From Bacteroidales bacterium WCE2008 (lineage in GTDB: Bacteria > Bacteroidota > Bacteroidia > Bacteroidales > UBA932): 64,000 nt of DNA. How positions within the stretch are numbered: position 1 is the stretch's first letter; each line of letters begins with the position of its first letter. The stretch spans positions 124,001 to 188,000 of the forward strand of contig FUZM01000004.1 in the NCBI GenBank assembly GCA_900167925.1, given 5' to 3'. Under the pieces are notes generated by a model. The model saw nothing but the letters and a program-made list of their open reading frames with translations, ran no database searches and had not been told where the DNA came from. Shown here piece after piece: positions 7,750 through 16,494 of the stretch. Position numbers and translations under genes: made by a program.

Positions 7750-10134
7750 ATGAAAAGATTTCTAGCAATTCTCGCAGGATGCCTTTTGTTTTGCGCATCC
7801 ATGTCTGCCGCCAGACAAAACAACGTTACGCTCCGGGGCACTGTTGAAGAAGTCTCCGGTACGCCGGCAGCATTTGCCACAGCGTTCTTGAGCAAAGACG
7901 ATGGTACTGTCGTTTCCGGAGTATCCGTCAAGGAAGACGGCACATTCGAACTCTCCGCCCCCGCAGGAGATTACATCCTTACAGTTTCTCTCGTAGGTTT
8001 TAAGGAAGTCACCCGCAACATTTCCCTCAAGGGGACCCAGATGACTCTTCCTGTCATTGTATTGAGTGAAGATTCCGAACTTATTGGAGAAGCAGTAGTC
8101 CAGGCCGTAATGCCAAAGACAAAACTGACCGGCGAAGGCCTTCAGACCTCAGTCCGCGGTTCCGTGCTGGAGAATATCGGTACTGCAAACGATGTTCTTG
8201 CAAGAGTTCCGGGCATCATCAAAAGCGACAAGGGACTGGAGGTGATCGGCAAAGGAGCTCCTCTTATATATATTAACGGTAAGAAAGTGACTGATTCCAG
8301 CGAACTTTACCGCCTTCAAAGCCATGAAATCCAGAGTGTAGAAGTAATCAGCAATCCGGGAGCACAGTACGATGCCACGGTACGCTCTGTAGTACGTATC
8401 CGCACTATCCGCCGCAAGGGCGAAGGCTTCGGCTTCGATGCCGGCATTACCGACTCTCAATCAACGCGAAAGAAAGACAACAACGACATAAGCTCATACC
8501 TGAAGACAAACTACCGCAAAGGAGGAGTGGATATCTTCGCAGGAGCAGACTACTCCGAGGTCAGCGGATTACAGGAAAGTGACCTCTGGCGCGAGACCTT
8601 CGGCTCCCCTGTCCTGAGACAGGATGGAACTGTCGATGCCGATTATGAAACGAAGGACCTTACTCTCAATACCGGATTCAACTGGCAGATTGCCAACAAC
8701 CACTTCACCGGAGTCAAGATAGACTGGAAATCAAGTCTCGATCTCGACCAGAAAAGCATTCTCGATGACGACATAAAGATGGACGGAGTACTCAAGGAGC
8801 ATCTGCACTCAGTGACAAACGACTTCTATACCGGCAAAAAACCTTATCAGACAAACGTGAATGCCTATTATAACGGCTCGTTCGGCAAGCTCAGCATCGA
8901 CGTCAACCTCGATTATTTCGCATCGGGCAACACCCGCGGCTCCCACAGCAACGAGACCAGCACGACAAACGACGACGCAGTCATAAATGCCGCCTCAAAA
9001 GCAAAATCAAGGCTCTACGCCGGCAAAGTAGTACTGTCTTATCCGATGGGCCCGGGAATGCTCCAGTTCGGTACTGAAGAGACATTCTCCCGCAGTTCGA
9101 ATGATTATACGCTCTCCGGCGCCGCCATTCCAGCATCTTCTTCAGAAGTAAAGGAGGACAACATCGCAGGATTCGCCAGCTATGGCTTTGTATTGGGCGG
9201 AAGAGCCCAGGTAAACGCAGGACTCCGTTACGAGCACGTCGAGTACAGATTCGACGACCTTCTCGGGAAAAACGACCTGACCCGCAAATATGACAGTTTC
9301 TTCCCGTCTCTTTCTATCGCCGGAGTTCTGGGAAAGGTTCAAGGTTCCCTCAGCTATAGCGTAAGGACGTCACGCCCGAGCTTCTCACAGCTTGACGATG
9401 CCATCCGCTACAACGACAGATTCACTCTCCAGGGCGGCAACGCCAGACTCCAGCCGCAGATAATGCACTCCATTTCGGCTGCCGCCATGTATGGATTTTT
9501 CGCTCTCCAGGCGAACTACAGCCATACCGACGACGCAATCTCGACCTGGTCAAGGCCATACAACTCCGAGGGAGTCATAATCTCATTGCCAACGAACCTT
9601 GACAAGCCGTTAAGAGAGTATTCAGCCTACGTCACCGCAACTCCTACCATAGGAGCATGGCACTTGACAGGTCTTGTCGGCCTGCAGGGACAGTGGCTCA
9701 AACTGGATGTCGAAGACCCTTCCCAGGCAAGCAAAAAAAGGACTATCTCTTATGGAGGTGATCCTATCTGGTTCGCCCAGCTCAACAATACCTTCACCTT
9801 CAAGAAAGGATGGCAGCTGGAACTGGGTGGATCGTTCCGTTCGAAAGGCCGCGCAAGTATCGTTTCCCTCTGCGACAACTCCTTACAGACTTCCGCAGCT
9901 ATCCAGAAGACTCTTCTGAAAGACGGCTCGCTGGTGATCCGCCTTTCCGGAAGTGACTTCTTCAGACTTGAGAACAACAATATCACTGCCGACTTCGGCG
10001 CTTACCAGATCTACCAGTCCAATGTATTTGATACCCAGAGAGTTGTATTGTCGGTACGCTACCGCTTCAACTCAGTCAAGAGCAAATACAAAGGCACCGG
10101 CGCCGGAAATGATGCCCGAGACAGAATGAAATAG
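7750..10134 (+). CDS. TonB-linked outer-membrane beta-barrel protein
   Basis: The 794-aa protein has a signal peptide (MKRFLAILAGCLLFCASMSAAR), a carboxypeptidase regulatory-like domain (about 25-105; DYILTVSLVGFKEVTRNI), a plug domain (about 125-215; NDVLARVPGIIK, IYINGKKV, VEVISNPGAQYD) and a long barrel ending in SVRYRFN. This is the architecture of the outer-membrane beta-barrel family (OMP_b-brl_3) rather than of a SusC protein: no SusD gene follows and no SusC plug signature is visible. Such proteins are TonB-dependent receptors of unknown cargo. The gene is single, with its own strong promoter, and converges on the NahK-like gene four bases away. Confidence 0.88.
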   Translation: MKRFLAILAGCLLFCASMSAARQNNVTLRGTVEEVSGTPAAFATAFLSKDDGTVVSGVSVKEDGTFELSAPAGDYILTVSLVGFKEVTRNISLKGTQMTLPVIVLSEDSELIGEAVVQAVMPKTKLTGEGLQTSVRGSVLENIGTANDVLARVPGIIKSDKGLEVIGKGAPLIYINGKKVTDSSELYRLQSHEIQSVEVISNPGAQYDATVRSVVRIRTIRRKGEGFGFDAGITDSQSTRKKDNNDISSYLKTNYRKGGVDIFAGADYSEVSGLQESDLWRETFGSPVLRQDGTVDADYETKDLTLNTGFNWQIANNHFTGVKIDWKSSLDLDQKSILDDDIKMDGVLKEHLHSVTNDFYTGKKPYQTNVNAYYNGSFGKLSIDVNLDYFASGNTRGSHSNETSTTNDDAVINAASKAKSRLYAGKVVLSYPMGPGMLQFGTEETFSRSSNDYTLSGAAIPASSSEVKEDNIAGFASYGFVLGGRAQVNAGLRYEHVEYRFDDLLGKNDLTRKYDSFFPSLSIAGVLGKVQGSLSYSVRTSRPSFSQLDDAIRYNDRFTLQGGNARLQPQIMHSISAAAMYGFFALQANYSHTDDAISTWSRPYNSEGVIISLPTNLDKPLREYSAYVTATPTIGAWHLTGLVGLQGQWLKLDVEDPSQASKKRTISYGGDPIWFAQLNNTFTFKKGWQLELGGSFRSKGRASIVSLCDNSLQTSAAIQKTLLKDGSLVIRLSGSDFFRLENNNITADFGAYQIYQSNVFDTQRVVLSVRYRFNSVKSKYKGTGAGNDARDRMK

Positions 10135-10137
10135 AAG

Positions 10138-10171
10138 ACTAGGCGAGAAGCCTGCGCATCTCGTCTAGTTT
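10138..10171 (+). terminator. Possible hairpin terminator at convergent gene ends
   Basis: ACTAGGCGAGA (10138-10148) can pair with TCTCGTCTAGT (10159-10169) with one G-U pair, followed by a short T run. It lies four bases past the barrel gene and inside the 3' end of the opposite gene. The T run is weak, so the call is tentative. Confidence 0.35.
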
Positions 10172-11218
10172 GGAAAGTGCCGACCGGAAGAGGGCCAACT
10201 GGTTGCGGGTACGCACCAGGTTATGCTCCGGATACTTTATCTTATAATACACATCGCCGTTTATATAATCAGCGAAGAAACGGACAGCCTGCATATACGG
10301 GAACAGCAATGCACCGTATGGCAGGTTTTCCTTTTCTACCGCGGTAAGGAAGCACGATGCGGATTCGAGATAACCCTTCGAAAAAGCCTCGAAGATATCC
10401 ATACGGAAATCCACTTTCTCCACTGCAGGATCATCCTCGGCGACGGTATTCGCCGCAGTGCGCAGGAAATCCCCGAAATCAGAGAACACGAAGCTCGGCA
10501 TCACCGTGTCCAGATCGATGACGCAAAGCACATTGCCATCCTTATCGAACATCATATTGTTGACCTTGGTATCGCAATGGCAGATCCTCTTCGGAAGGAC
10601 GCCCTCACGATACATACGCTCAGCCTTGCACATCTCGAAATCATGCTCGGCAATCTCCGCAGCGATAGCCTGGACCTCAGGATCAGCCATCCTGCCGACA
10701 GGATCGGCGGCGATGGCTTCCTTAAGCTGGCGCGAGCGCAGCTCCATGTTATGGAAATCCGGGATAGTCTCCCCAAGCTTCACAGGGATGTCCGCAAGCA
10801 TGGCCTCGAAATTACCGAAAGCCTTACCGGCATAGTATGAATACTCCGGATTGACGGTCTCGAAAGTCTGGGCGTCATTGATGAACACGGAGACTCTCCA
10901 GTACTTCTCCCCGTCGAAGAAATATGTCTTAGGGCTGTCCTTGAGAGGCACGAAACGGAGGACCTTGCGGTCGATATCCTTCTCCCCTGCCGCCTCAAGC
11001 TTGGCGCGGATATGCGAAGTAACGGCCTCGATATTGGACTGGAGCAGATCCACATCCTTGAATATCGAATGGTTGATGCACTGCAGCACATAATCAGGGC
11101 CGGGACCTTCGGTCACGACCTTATATGTATCATTGATGAGACCGTTCCCGAGCGGACGTATCTCCTTGATCTCGCCTTCGATTGCGAATTTGAGAACGCG
11201 TTCCTTGACGGCTTCCAT
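10139..11218 (-). CDS. APH-fold sugar kinase, NahK-like
   Basis: The 359-aa protein is an aminoglycoside-phosphotransferase-fold kinase: an N-terminal lobe with GNGLINDTYKV, the catalytic loop HCDTKVNN (Asp216, Asn221) and the metal-binding segment VIDLDTVMP. Homologues beside galE are annotated as N-acetylhexosamine 1-kinase (NahK), which phosphorylates GlcNAc/GalNAc at C1 in salvage of lacto-N-biose and galacto-N-biose. It starts at 11218, two bases after the galE stop, so the genes are coupled; an earlier in-frame ATG (11248) lies inside galE. Context strongly supports hexosamine salvage, but the substrate is inferred. Confidence 0.85.
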   Translation of the reverse strand: MEAVKERVLKFAIEGEIKEIRPLGNGLINDTYKVVTEGPGPDYVLQCINHSIFKDVDLLQSNIEAVTSHIRAKLEAAGEKDIDRKVLRFVPLKDSPKTYFFDGEKYWRVSVFINDAQTFETVNPEYSYYAGKAFGNFEAMLADIPVKLGETIPDFHNMELRSRQLKEAIAADPVGRMADPEVQAIAAEIAEHDFEMCKAERMYREGVLPKRICHCDTKVNNMMFDKDGNVLCVIDLDTVMPSFVFSDFGDFLRTAANTVAEDDPAVEKVDFRMDIFEAFSKGYLESASCFLTAVEKENLPYGALLFPYMQAVRFFADYINGDVYYKIKYPEHNLVRTRNQLALFRSALSKLDEMRRLLA

Positions 11219-11220
11219 GA

Positions 11221-12258
11221 TTACTTGCCGGCAAGATGTTTCTCCCATGCCCAGGCGGCGGCAAGAGTCTCCTCGATAGGACGCTCAGCCTTCCAGCCCA
11301 TCTCAGTATTCGCAAGAGTAGGATCGGCCCAGATAGCCATGACATCTCCCGGCCTGCGCGGCACGAACTTATAGTTCAGCTTCAGGCCGTTAGCCTTCTC
11401 GAAAGCATTCACAAGCTCCATCACTGAAAGAGGACGGCCGGTGCCGATATTGAAGACCTCGCAGTCCTGCTTCATCTTGCCGTCGATCATCCTTGAGACA
11501 GCGCACACATGAGCCTTGGCAAGGTCGACGATGTCGATGAAGTCACGCTGGCATGTACCGTCAGGAGTAGGATAATCATTGCCGAAGATGCTCAGGCACT
11601 CCCTCCTGCCGATGGCAGTCTGGGTGATGAACGGCACGAGATTGTTAGGCACGCCGCGCGGAAGCTCTCCGATGAGAGCTGACGGATGGGCGCCGATAGG
11701 GTTGAAATATCTGAGAAGGATACCCTTGAGCTCACACTCGGAGCCCTTGGAAGCACGGATAGTATCCTGGAGTATATCCTCGCAAATCTGCTTGGTGTTT
11801 CCGTAAGGAGAAGTTGCCGGCTTGCGCGGAGACTTCTCGGTTACAGGAACCTTGTCCGGCTCGCCATAGACGGTAGCCGAAGAAGAGAAAAGAATATTGT
11901 GGCAGCCGTGATGTCCGGCAGCCTCAAGCACGTTCAGGAACGAATCGAGGTTGTTCCTGTAATACATCACAGGCTTCTCGACTGACTCACCTACGGCCTT
12001 GAACGCCGCGAAATGGATTACCGCGTCAATCTTGTAATCAGTGAAAAGCTTCTCCACGGCCGGAAGGTCGCAGAAATCGACTTTCTCAAAAGGGAGATCC
12101 TCACGTCCGGTGATCTTCTTAACTCCCTCATAGCCGGACATGTCGCAATTGGAGAGATTGTCCGCTACTACTACATCATAGCCGGCCTCAATGAGTTCTA
12201 CGCTCACATGAGAACCGATAAATCCGGCGCCGCCGGATACCAAAACTGTCTTCTTCAT
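11221..12258 (-). CDS. galE: UDP-glucose/UDP-GlcNAc 4-epimerase
   Basis: The 345-aa extended short-chain dehydrogenase has the NAD motif GGAGFIGSH at residues 9-17, the catalytic SSSATVYG block and the YxxxK pair Tyr152/Lys156 (PYGNTKQ). It interconverts UDP-galactose and UDP-glucose, and many members also use UDP-GalNAc/UDP-GlcNAc. It is the middle gene of a leftward operon with a CBM9-like protein upstream (15-base gap) and a NahK-like kinase downstream (two-base gap). Kinase plus epimerase supply what is needed to feed hexosamine phosphates into nucleotide sugars once a pyrophosphorylase is available elsewhere. Confidence 0.95.
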   Translation of the reverse strand: MKKTVLVSGGAGFIGSHVSVELIEAGYDVVVADNLSNCDMSGYEGVKKITGREDLPFEKVDFCDLPAVEKLFTDYKIDAVIHFAAFKAVGESVEKPVMYYRNNLDSFLNVLEAAGHHGCHNILFSSSATVYGEPDKVPVTEKSPRKPATSPYGNTKQICEDILQDTIRASKGSECELKGILLRYFNPIGAHPSALIGELPRGVPNNLVPFITQTAIGRRECLSIFGNDYPTPDGTCQRDFIDIVDLAKAHVCAVSRMIDGKMKQDCEVFNIGTGRPLSVMELVNAFEKANGLKLNYKFVPRRPGDVMAIWADPTLANTEMGWKAERPIEETLAAAWAWEKHLAGK

Positions 12259-12273
12259 TTATTCGTGTAAGTG

Positions 12274-12921
12274 TTATTGTTCAAATTCAATGGCATCAAA
12301 GAACTGCGGGCAATGGAACATCGGCTTCGGAAGGTCGATCGGAGCCCACGAAAGGAAATGCGGATGAGGCAGCAAATCGCCACACTTATAGAAATTTCCC
12401 TTCATCGAAAGGCCGTCCAAAGACTTTATATCATGCCGGAACAGCGCTGAGGCAGGGATTATCTCGACGAGGTCCCACTCGCGGACTTCCTCATGAGCCT
12501 CAAAAGCCCCGGTCCCCAGCGAACTCCATCTTCTTACGGAATCATAGACTCGCGCAGGAGCAGACGGGCGCTCTCCCCCGGCGGGACCGCCATGAAGCAG
12601 CAACGTCCCTATGCAATTGCATTCGAAATTATAATAGAAATCATTTCCGTCCGGCGACACGAAGAATTCGACGCAGGAATCTTCCCAGACTCGGCCGTCA
12701 TCCGCAGTCTCGACTGCGCGCAGCTCGTTGTCGGATACATGGAAATGCAATATGATGTTCTCTGAATCATGGGCGATGCGGACTTTCACCTCAGGATTGC
12801 GGTCCGACCAGTTCCAGTTGTCGCACGCGACCGGGACGAACCCGACTCCGGCGGCATCAAGCAAGGCCGGGACTCCGGCAAGGCTGCAGTCTTCAGAAAC
12901 AGTTATCTTCTTAATAATCAT
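12274..12921 (-). CDS. CBM9-like carbohydrate-binding protein
   Basis: The 215-aa protein has no signal peptide. It shows the DOMON-like family 9 pattern: a Trp-rich N-terminal strand (CDNWNWSDRNPEV), VRIAHDSENIILHFHVSD, the VWEDSCVEFFVSP block and a C-terminal WAPIDLPKPMFHCPQFFDAIEF. Stand-alone members are frequent in Bacteroidota, often near glycan genes; their role is unclear. It is the first gene of the operon with galE and the NahK-like kinase, which suggests it acts on or senses the same sugar inside the cell. Its TATATTTG box lies at 12955-12962. Confidence 0.8.
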   Translation of the reverse strand: MIIKKITVSEDCSLAGVPALLDAAGVGFVPVACDNWNWSDRNPEVKVRIAHDSENIILHFHVSDNELRAVETADDGRVWEDSCVEFFVSPDGNDFYYNFECNCIGTLLLHGGPAGGERPSAPARVYDSVRRWSSLGTGAFEAHEEVREWDLVEIIPASALFRHDIKSLDGLSMKGNFYKCGDLLPHPHFLSWAPIDLPKPMFHCPQFFDAIEFEQ

Positions 12922-12954
12922 AGAAAATGTGGTTTTCCGTCAAGTTAAATCTTA

Positions 12955-13017
12955 CAAATATACATTTAATTACTGATTAATCCAACGAGGGGTAATCAGC
13001 CATTTTTCTTATATTTG
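12955..13017. promoter_or_regulatory. Divergent promoters, galE operon and TPR regulator
   Basis: Minus strand TATATTTG at 12955-12962 serves the CBM9-like/galE operon. Plus strand TATATTTG at 13010-13017 serves the TPR regulator. The second box ends three bases before ATG 13020, so the later ATG at 13038 is the more likely start. Confidence 0.65.
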
Positions 13018-13037
13018 TAATGATAAACAGAAACCAT

Positions 13038-14681
13038 ATGAAATATACTCGTTTAATATATTCTATAGCTTTCTCTGCAGCCTTGCTCTCATGCTCCGGG
13101 CAGAGCATCACTGACCGCATGGACAAAGCAGAAAAGATCATGCACGAATGTCCGGACAGCGCTCTATCGATTCTCAGTGACATAGACAGGAATTCCATTC
13201 CCGGCAAACGCCTCAAGGCGAGATATGCCCTCCTATATAGCATGGTGCTGGACAAGAACTACATCGATACGACCGATGTCTCCGTAATAATGCCGGCCGT
13301 AGAATACTACTCGAAGCGGAACAACCGGGAATACAGGTCCAAATCAAGATATTATCTCGGCAGGATATATGCCAACCGCAACGAAATAGACAATGCGATG
13401 GTGCACTACATGGAAGCGCTGGAAGACACCGCCGGGGTTTCCGACATCCGGTATAAAGAGCTTCTCAATTCGGCGGTTTCAGACATATTCTCCATGAGCC
13501 AGAACAGTCTCCAGGAGTATAAGTACGCCCACGATGCCCTCCGCTACGGCAAGCAATGCGGAGACAAGCGCGGGATATGGGCCCTCACCGGCCACCTTGC
13601 CACATGCAGCGCCAACATTCTGAAATGGAAAGAATCCGACAGCCTGTTCACGGAATTCTTCTCCATGCCTGTGATAGATACGGCATCTTACATCAACAGG
13701 GCGGTCTCATACTCCAAGATCAATCTGCTGAAGCCGGAGCCGGAGCCGCAGAAGAGCATAGACATGATCGTAGAGCTCCAGCGCAGATTCAGGAAGCCGC
13801 TCAGCATGGAGACATATTGCATATACGCTTATGCGGAAGAAATCATGGGCAGGCCAGCCAGGGCGGACGCCATCATGGACCAGCTCCGGGCGACCGGAAT
13901 CAGTCCGGATATACTGGAACGCTGGAACTACCGTATATATAAGCATCAGGGAAAGAATGACAAGGCCATCAAACTTCTCGAGAAATCCATAGAAGTCCAG
14001 GATTCGACGATACTGACCCTGCTGGACCAGTCTTTGGTCTCCACGCAGAGGAATTATTACTCCTCGCAGGCGGAATTGCTCAAGAAGGAGCATACGATGC
14101 AGGTCCAGAGACTCATGCTCATAAGCGCCGTCCTGATAATCTGCCTGCTGGTAATGCTGTTCCTGTTCTTCTCTGTCAGGATGAGGCTGACCAGAAAGAT
14201 CGAGGAGATCTCAACCCTCCATCTCGAGGTCAAGAAGATGCTGGATTCCCAGAAGCAGGAGAACTCCAAGGTCAGGAAGCAGTTCATGGATACCTACAAG
14301 AACCAGTTCCATCTGCTCAACGATCTGTGCGCAGCATACTGGAGCCCGGTCAAAAAGGACAAGAGGGACTATATCTACGAGCAGGTGATGGACATTCTCC
14401 GGGTAATAGACACCGACGTGGAAAGCCAGAGCAAATTCGAGAATGACATAAACAACAGTCTCGACAACATAATGGTAAAACTGCGCGCCGACCTGCCTAA
14501 CCACAAGGAGGCGGACTTCCGTTTCATCCAGTATATAATAGCCGGATTCGAGGCGAAAACCATTGCGAACATAATGGGTTATTCGGTCGCTTCAGTCTAC
14601 ACAAAAAAGAACAGAATCAAGAGCGAAATCAGCAAAATCGAGTCGCCGAATAAGATTCTGTATGAGACGTTCATATCCTAA
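13038..14681 (+). CDS. TPR lipoprotein-like membrane regulator with C-terminal HTH
   Basis: The 547-aa protein begins with a lipoprotein-type signal (MKYTRLIYSIAFSAALLSC, Cys19). Tetratricopeptide-like helices fill about residues 25-330, one membrane helix lies near 359-380 (LMLISAVLIICLLVMLFLFF), a coiled coil follows, and the cytoplasmic C-terminus has a LuxR-like helix-turn-helix (AGFEAKTIANIMGYSVASVYTKKNRIK). This is the known Bacteroidales design of one-piece transmembrane regulators with periplasmic TPR sensor and cytoplasmic DNA-binding domain. It precedes a DUF3244 gene, a frequent partner, and probably controls it. Earlier ATG 13020 is excluded by the promoter position. Signal recognised at the HTH is unknown. 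Confidence 0.85.
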   Translation: MKYTRLIYSIAFSAALLSCSGQSITDRMDKAEKIMHECPDSALSILSDIDRNSIPGKRLKARYALLYSMVLDKNYIDTTDVSVIMPAVEYYSKRNNREYRSKSRYYLGRIYANRNEIDNAMVHYMEALEDTAGVSDIRYKELLNSAVSDIFSMSQNSLQEYKYAHDALRYGKQCGDKRGIWALTGHLATCSANILKWKESDSLFTEFFSMPVIDTASYINRAVSYSKINLLKPEPEPQKSIDMIVELQRRFRKPLSMETYCIYAYAEEIMGRPARADAIMDQLRATGISPDILERWNYRIYKHQGKNDKAIKLLEKSIEVQDSTILTLLDQSLVSTQRNYYSSQAELLKKEHTMQVQRLMLISAVLIICLLVMLFLFFSVRMRLTRKIEEISTLHLEVKKMLDSQKQENSKVRKQFMDTYKNQFHLLNDLCAAYWSPVKKDKRDYIYEQVMDILRVIDTDVESQSKFENDINNSLDNIMVKLRADLPNHKEADFRFIQYIIAGFEAKTIANIMGYSVASVYTKKNRIKSEISKIESPNKILYETFIS

Positions 14682-14896
14682 AGCATTATAAATCAACCAA
14701 TTAAGTAGATACTAACCGAAAGGATATTTATAACACATTGATTTCCAATACTTTACAAGCCTTGTTTAGATTAAATCCAGGAATATTTAGTCTAACTCGT
14801 TGATTTTCAACACGTTTCATATAAGACGCGTTTAGACCGCGTTTTATGTATTTCTCAGTATTTAGCAGTAACTTGCAACATATAAAAATTAGCGAC

Positions 14897-15307
14897 ATGA
14901 AGTACTTATCTCTATTAATTGCTCTTTTATTGATACCTCTCAGCGTGGCAAGAGCCGACGGAGACAACGGAAACGGTAACGGTAACGGTAAAAACGACGA
15001 CCATCCTGTCGTATTTGTTTTGCTGGACGCCACCTTCTTGCCATGTGACCTTCGCGCTCCAAGAATGGAGTCCAAGGTCGAAGCCCGCTACTTAGACGAT
15101 ATGCACGAACTTGCTTTCGATGTATATGGTGACCTAGGCTTTGCAACTATAACTACAATCAATCTATGGAACGGCCGGAAAAGAAGTTATGATGTCATCG
15201 CCAACGGCAGTTTCTCTATTCCTTTTAGAGAAAAAAGAGGCGATTACCTCATTTTCATCTATCCGGAAGACGGTTCGGTCTACTCCGGACAGCTGACGTT
15301 AATGTAA
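14897..15307 (+). CDS. DUF3244-type exported small protein
   Basis: The 136-aa protein has a signal peptide (MKYLSLLIALLLIPLSVARA), an Asn-Gly repeat (DGDNGNGNGNGK) right after cleavage, and a single beta-sandwich domain ending GDYLIFIYPEDGSVYSGQLTL, the DUF3244 pattern. Such proteins are secreted or periplasmic, of unknown function, and commonly sit next to a TPR/HTH membrane regulator, as here. The 215-base gap to that regulator has no clear TAnnTTTG box, so control by a different factor or by the regulator is likely. Start 14897 is set by the signal peptide. Confidence 0.75.
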   Translation: MKYLSLLIALLLIPLSVARADGDNGNGNGNGKNDDHPVVFVLLDATFLPCDLRAPRMESKVEARYLDDMHELAFDVYGDLGFATITTINLWNGRKRSYDVIANGSFSIPFREKRGDYLIFIYPEDGSVYSGQLTLM

Positions 15308-15352
15308 CAAACGAATTGCAACTACAGTTACAATACCATAAGCAATACGTAG

Positions 15353-15433
15353 GTATCCTTTTTAGGATACACGATCAATGTATCAAACACTACCGTCAAT
15401 TCTGACATAAAACTTAACGCGTAGTTCAGAATT
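15353..15433 (+). other. Two stem-loops in the DUF3244 3' region
   Basis: GTATCCT (15353-15359) pairs with AGGATAC (15364-15370), and AATTCTGA (15398-15405) pairs with TCAGAATT (15426-15433), the latter followed by AATTTT. They lie between the DUF3244 stop and a strong terminator, so the transcript has a structured 3' region of about 200 bases. It may be only a 3' UTR, or it may hold a small RNA. Confidence 0.45.
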
Positions 15434-15471
15434 AATTTTCATGACTGATGTTCTACGATCTCTTTTCACGT

Positions 15472-15510
15472 GAATACCGGGACGGCGTGACGCTGTCCCG
15501 GTATTCTTTT
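15472..15510 (+). terminator. Strong rho-independent terminator
   Basis: GAATACCGGGAC (15472-15483) pairs perfectly with GTCCCGGTATTC (15495-15506), with further GCG/CGC pairing inside, and is followed by TTTT. The T run is on the plus strand only, so it ends the DUF3244 transcript. Confidence 0.88.
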
Positions 15511-15542
15511 TAATTCTCCCTAAACGAAATGACAGTAAGAAA

Positions 15543-16475
15543 TTATAGCGGATAATCTTCAAATGCGTAGAGCACGGTGGACAGATATCGCTCTCCGGTA
15601 TCAGGGAGAAGGGCTACTATGGTTTTTCCTTGGTTTTCGTCTTTTCTGGCTAGAGAAATGGCAGCGGATATCGCTGCGCCGGATGAAATTCCGACGAGGA
15701 GTCCTAGCTTCGCAGCTACATCCCTGCTCGCCTTTATGGCATCATTATCTTCGACGGTCAACACCTGGTCCACTATCGAGGCGTTGTATGTCTGCGGTAC
15801 GAATCCGGCGCCGATACCCTGGATCTTATGCTTTCCTGGAACTCCAGTTGAGATCACAGCCGAAGATGCCGGTTCTACGGCGAATACCTTGACGGCTGGA
15901 TTATGTTTCTTAAGAGTCTTGCCGGTGCCGCTGACGGTTCCGCCGGTACCGACTCCGGCCACGAAGATATCGACCTTGCCTTCGGTATCTCTCCAGATTT
16001 CCTCTCCTGTAGTACGTTCATGGGCGAGAGGGTTGGCCGGGTTGACGAACTGGCCGAGAATCACCGATCCCGGGATTTCGTTCCTGAGGGCCTCCGCCTT
16101 GGCGATAGCGCCTTTCATTCCGTCTGCGCCCGGTGTAAGCTCGAGTCTGGCTCCGAGAGCCTTGAGCAGGCTGCGGCGCTCCTGGCTCATGGTCTCAGGC
16201 ATCGTAAGTATGGCCTTATATCCTTTGCTGGCTGCGACCCATGCGAGTCCCACGCCGGTGTTGCCGCTGGTAGGCTCGATAATCGTTGCTCCAGGTTTGA
16301 GTATGCCCTTGGCCTCGGCATCCTCGACCATTGCGAGGGCGATCCTGTCTTTGACGCTGCCCCCCGGGTTGAAGTATTCTATTTTCAGTATGACATCAGC
16401 CTTAAGTCCATCGAATCCTGACAGACGGAGAAGCGGCGTATTGCCGACAAGCTGGGTAAGATTTGAGTAAATCAT
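15543..16475 (-). CDS. cysK: Cysteine synthase (O-acetylserine sulfhydrylase)
   Basis: The 310-aa PLP enzyme has PGGSVKDR with Lys42 as the Schiff-base lysine, the substrate loop [12 protein letters not shown], the phosphate-binding [13 protein letters not shown] and the C-terminal [10 protein letters not shown]. It makes cysteine from O-acetylserine and sulfide in the cytoplasm. Start 16475 follows the metY stop by 19 bases; an earlier in-frame ATG lies inside metY. The two genes form a leftward operon with a promoter in front of metY and an Lrp-type gene divergent to it. Confidence 0.95.
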   Translation of the reverse strand: MIYSNLTQLVGNTPLLRLSGFDGLKADVILKIEYFNPGGSVKDRIALAMVEDAEAKGILKPGATIIEPTSGNTGVGLAWVAASKGYKAILTMPETMSQERRSLLKALGARLELTPGADGMKGAIAKAEALRNEIPGSVILGQFVNPANPLAHERTTGEEIWRDTEGKVDIFVAGVGTGGTVSGTGKTLKKHNPAVKVFAVEPASSAVISTGVPGKHKIQGIGAGFVPQTYNASIVDQVLTVEDNDAIKASRDVAAKLGLLVGISSGAAISAAISLARKDENQGKTIVALLPDTGERYLSTVLYAFEDYPL

Positions 16476-16494
16476 GGTTCTTGTACTTTTTCTG

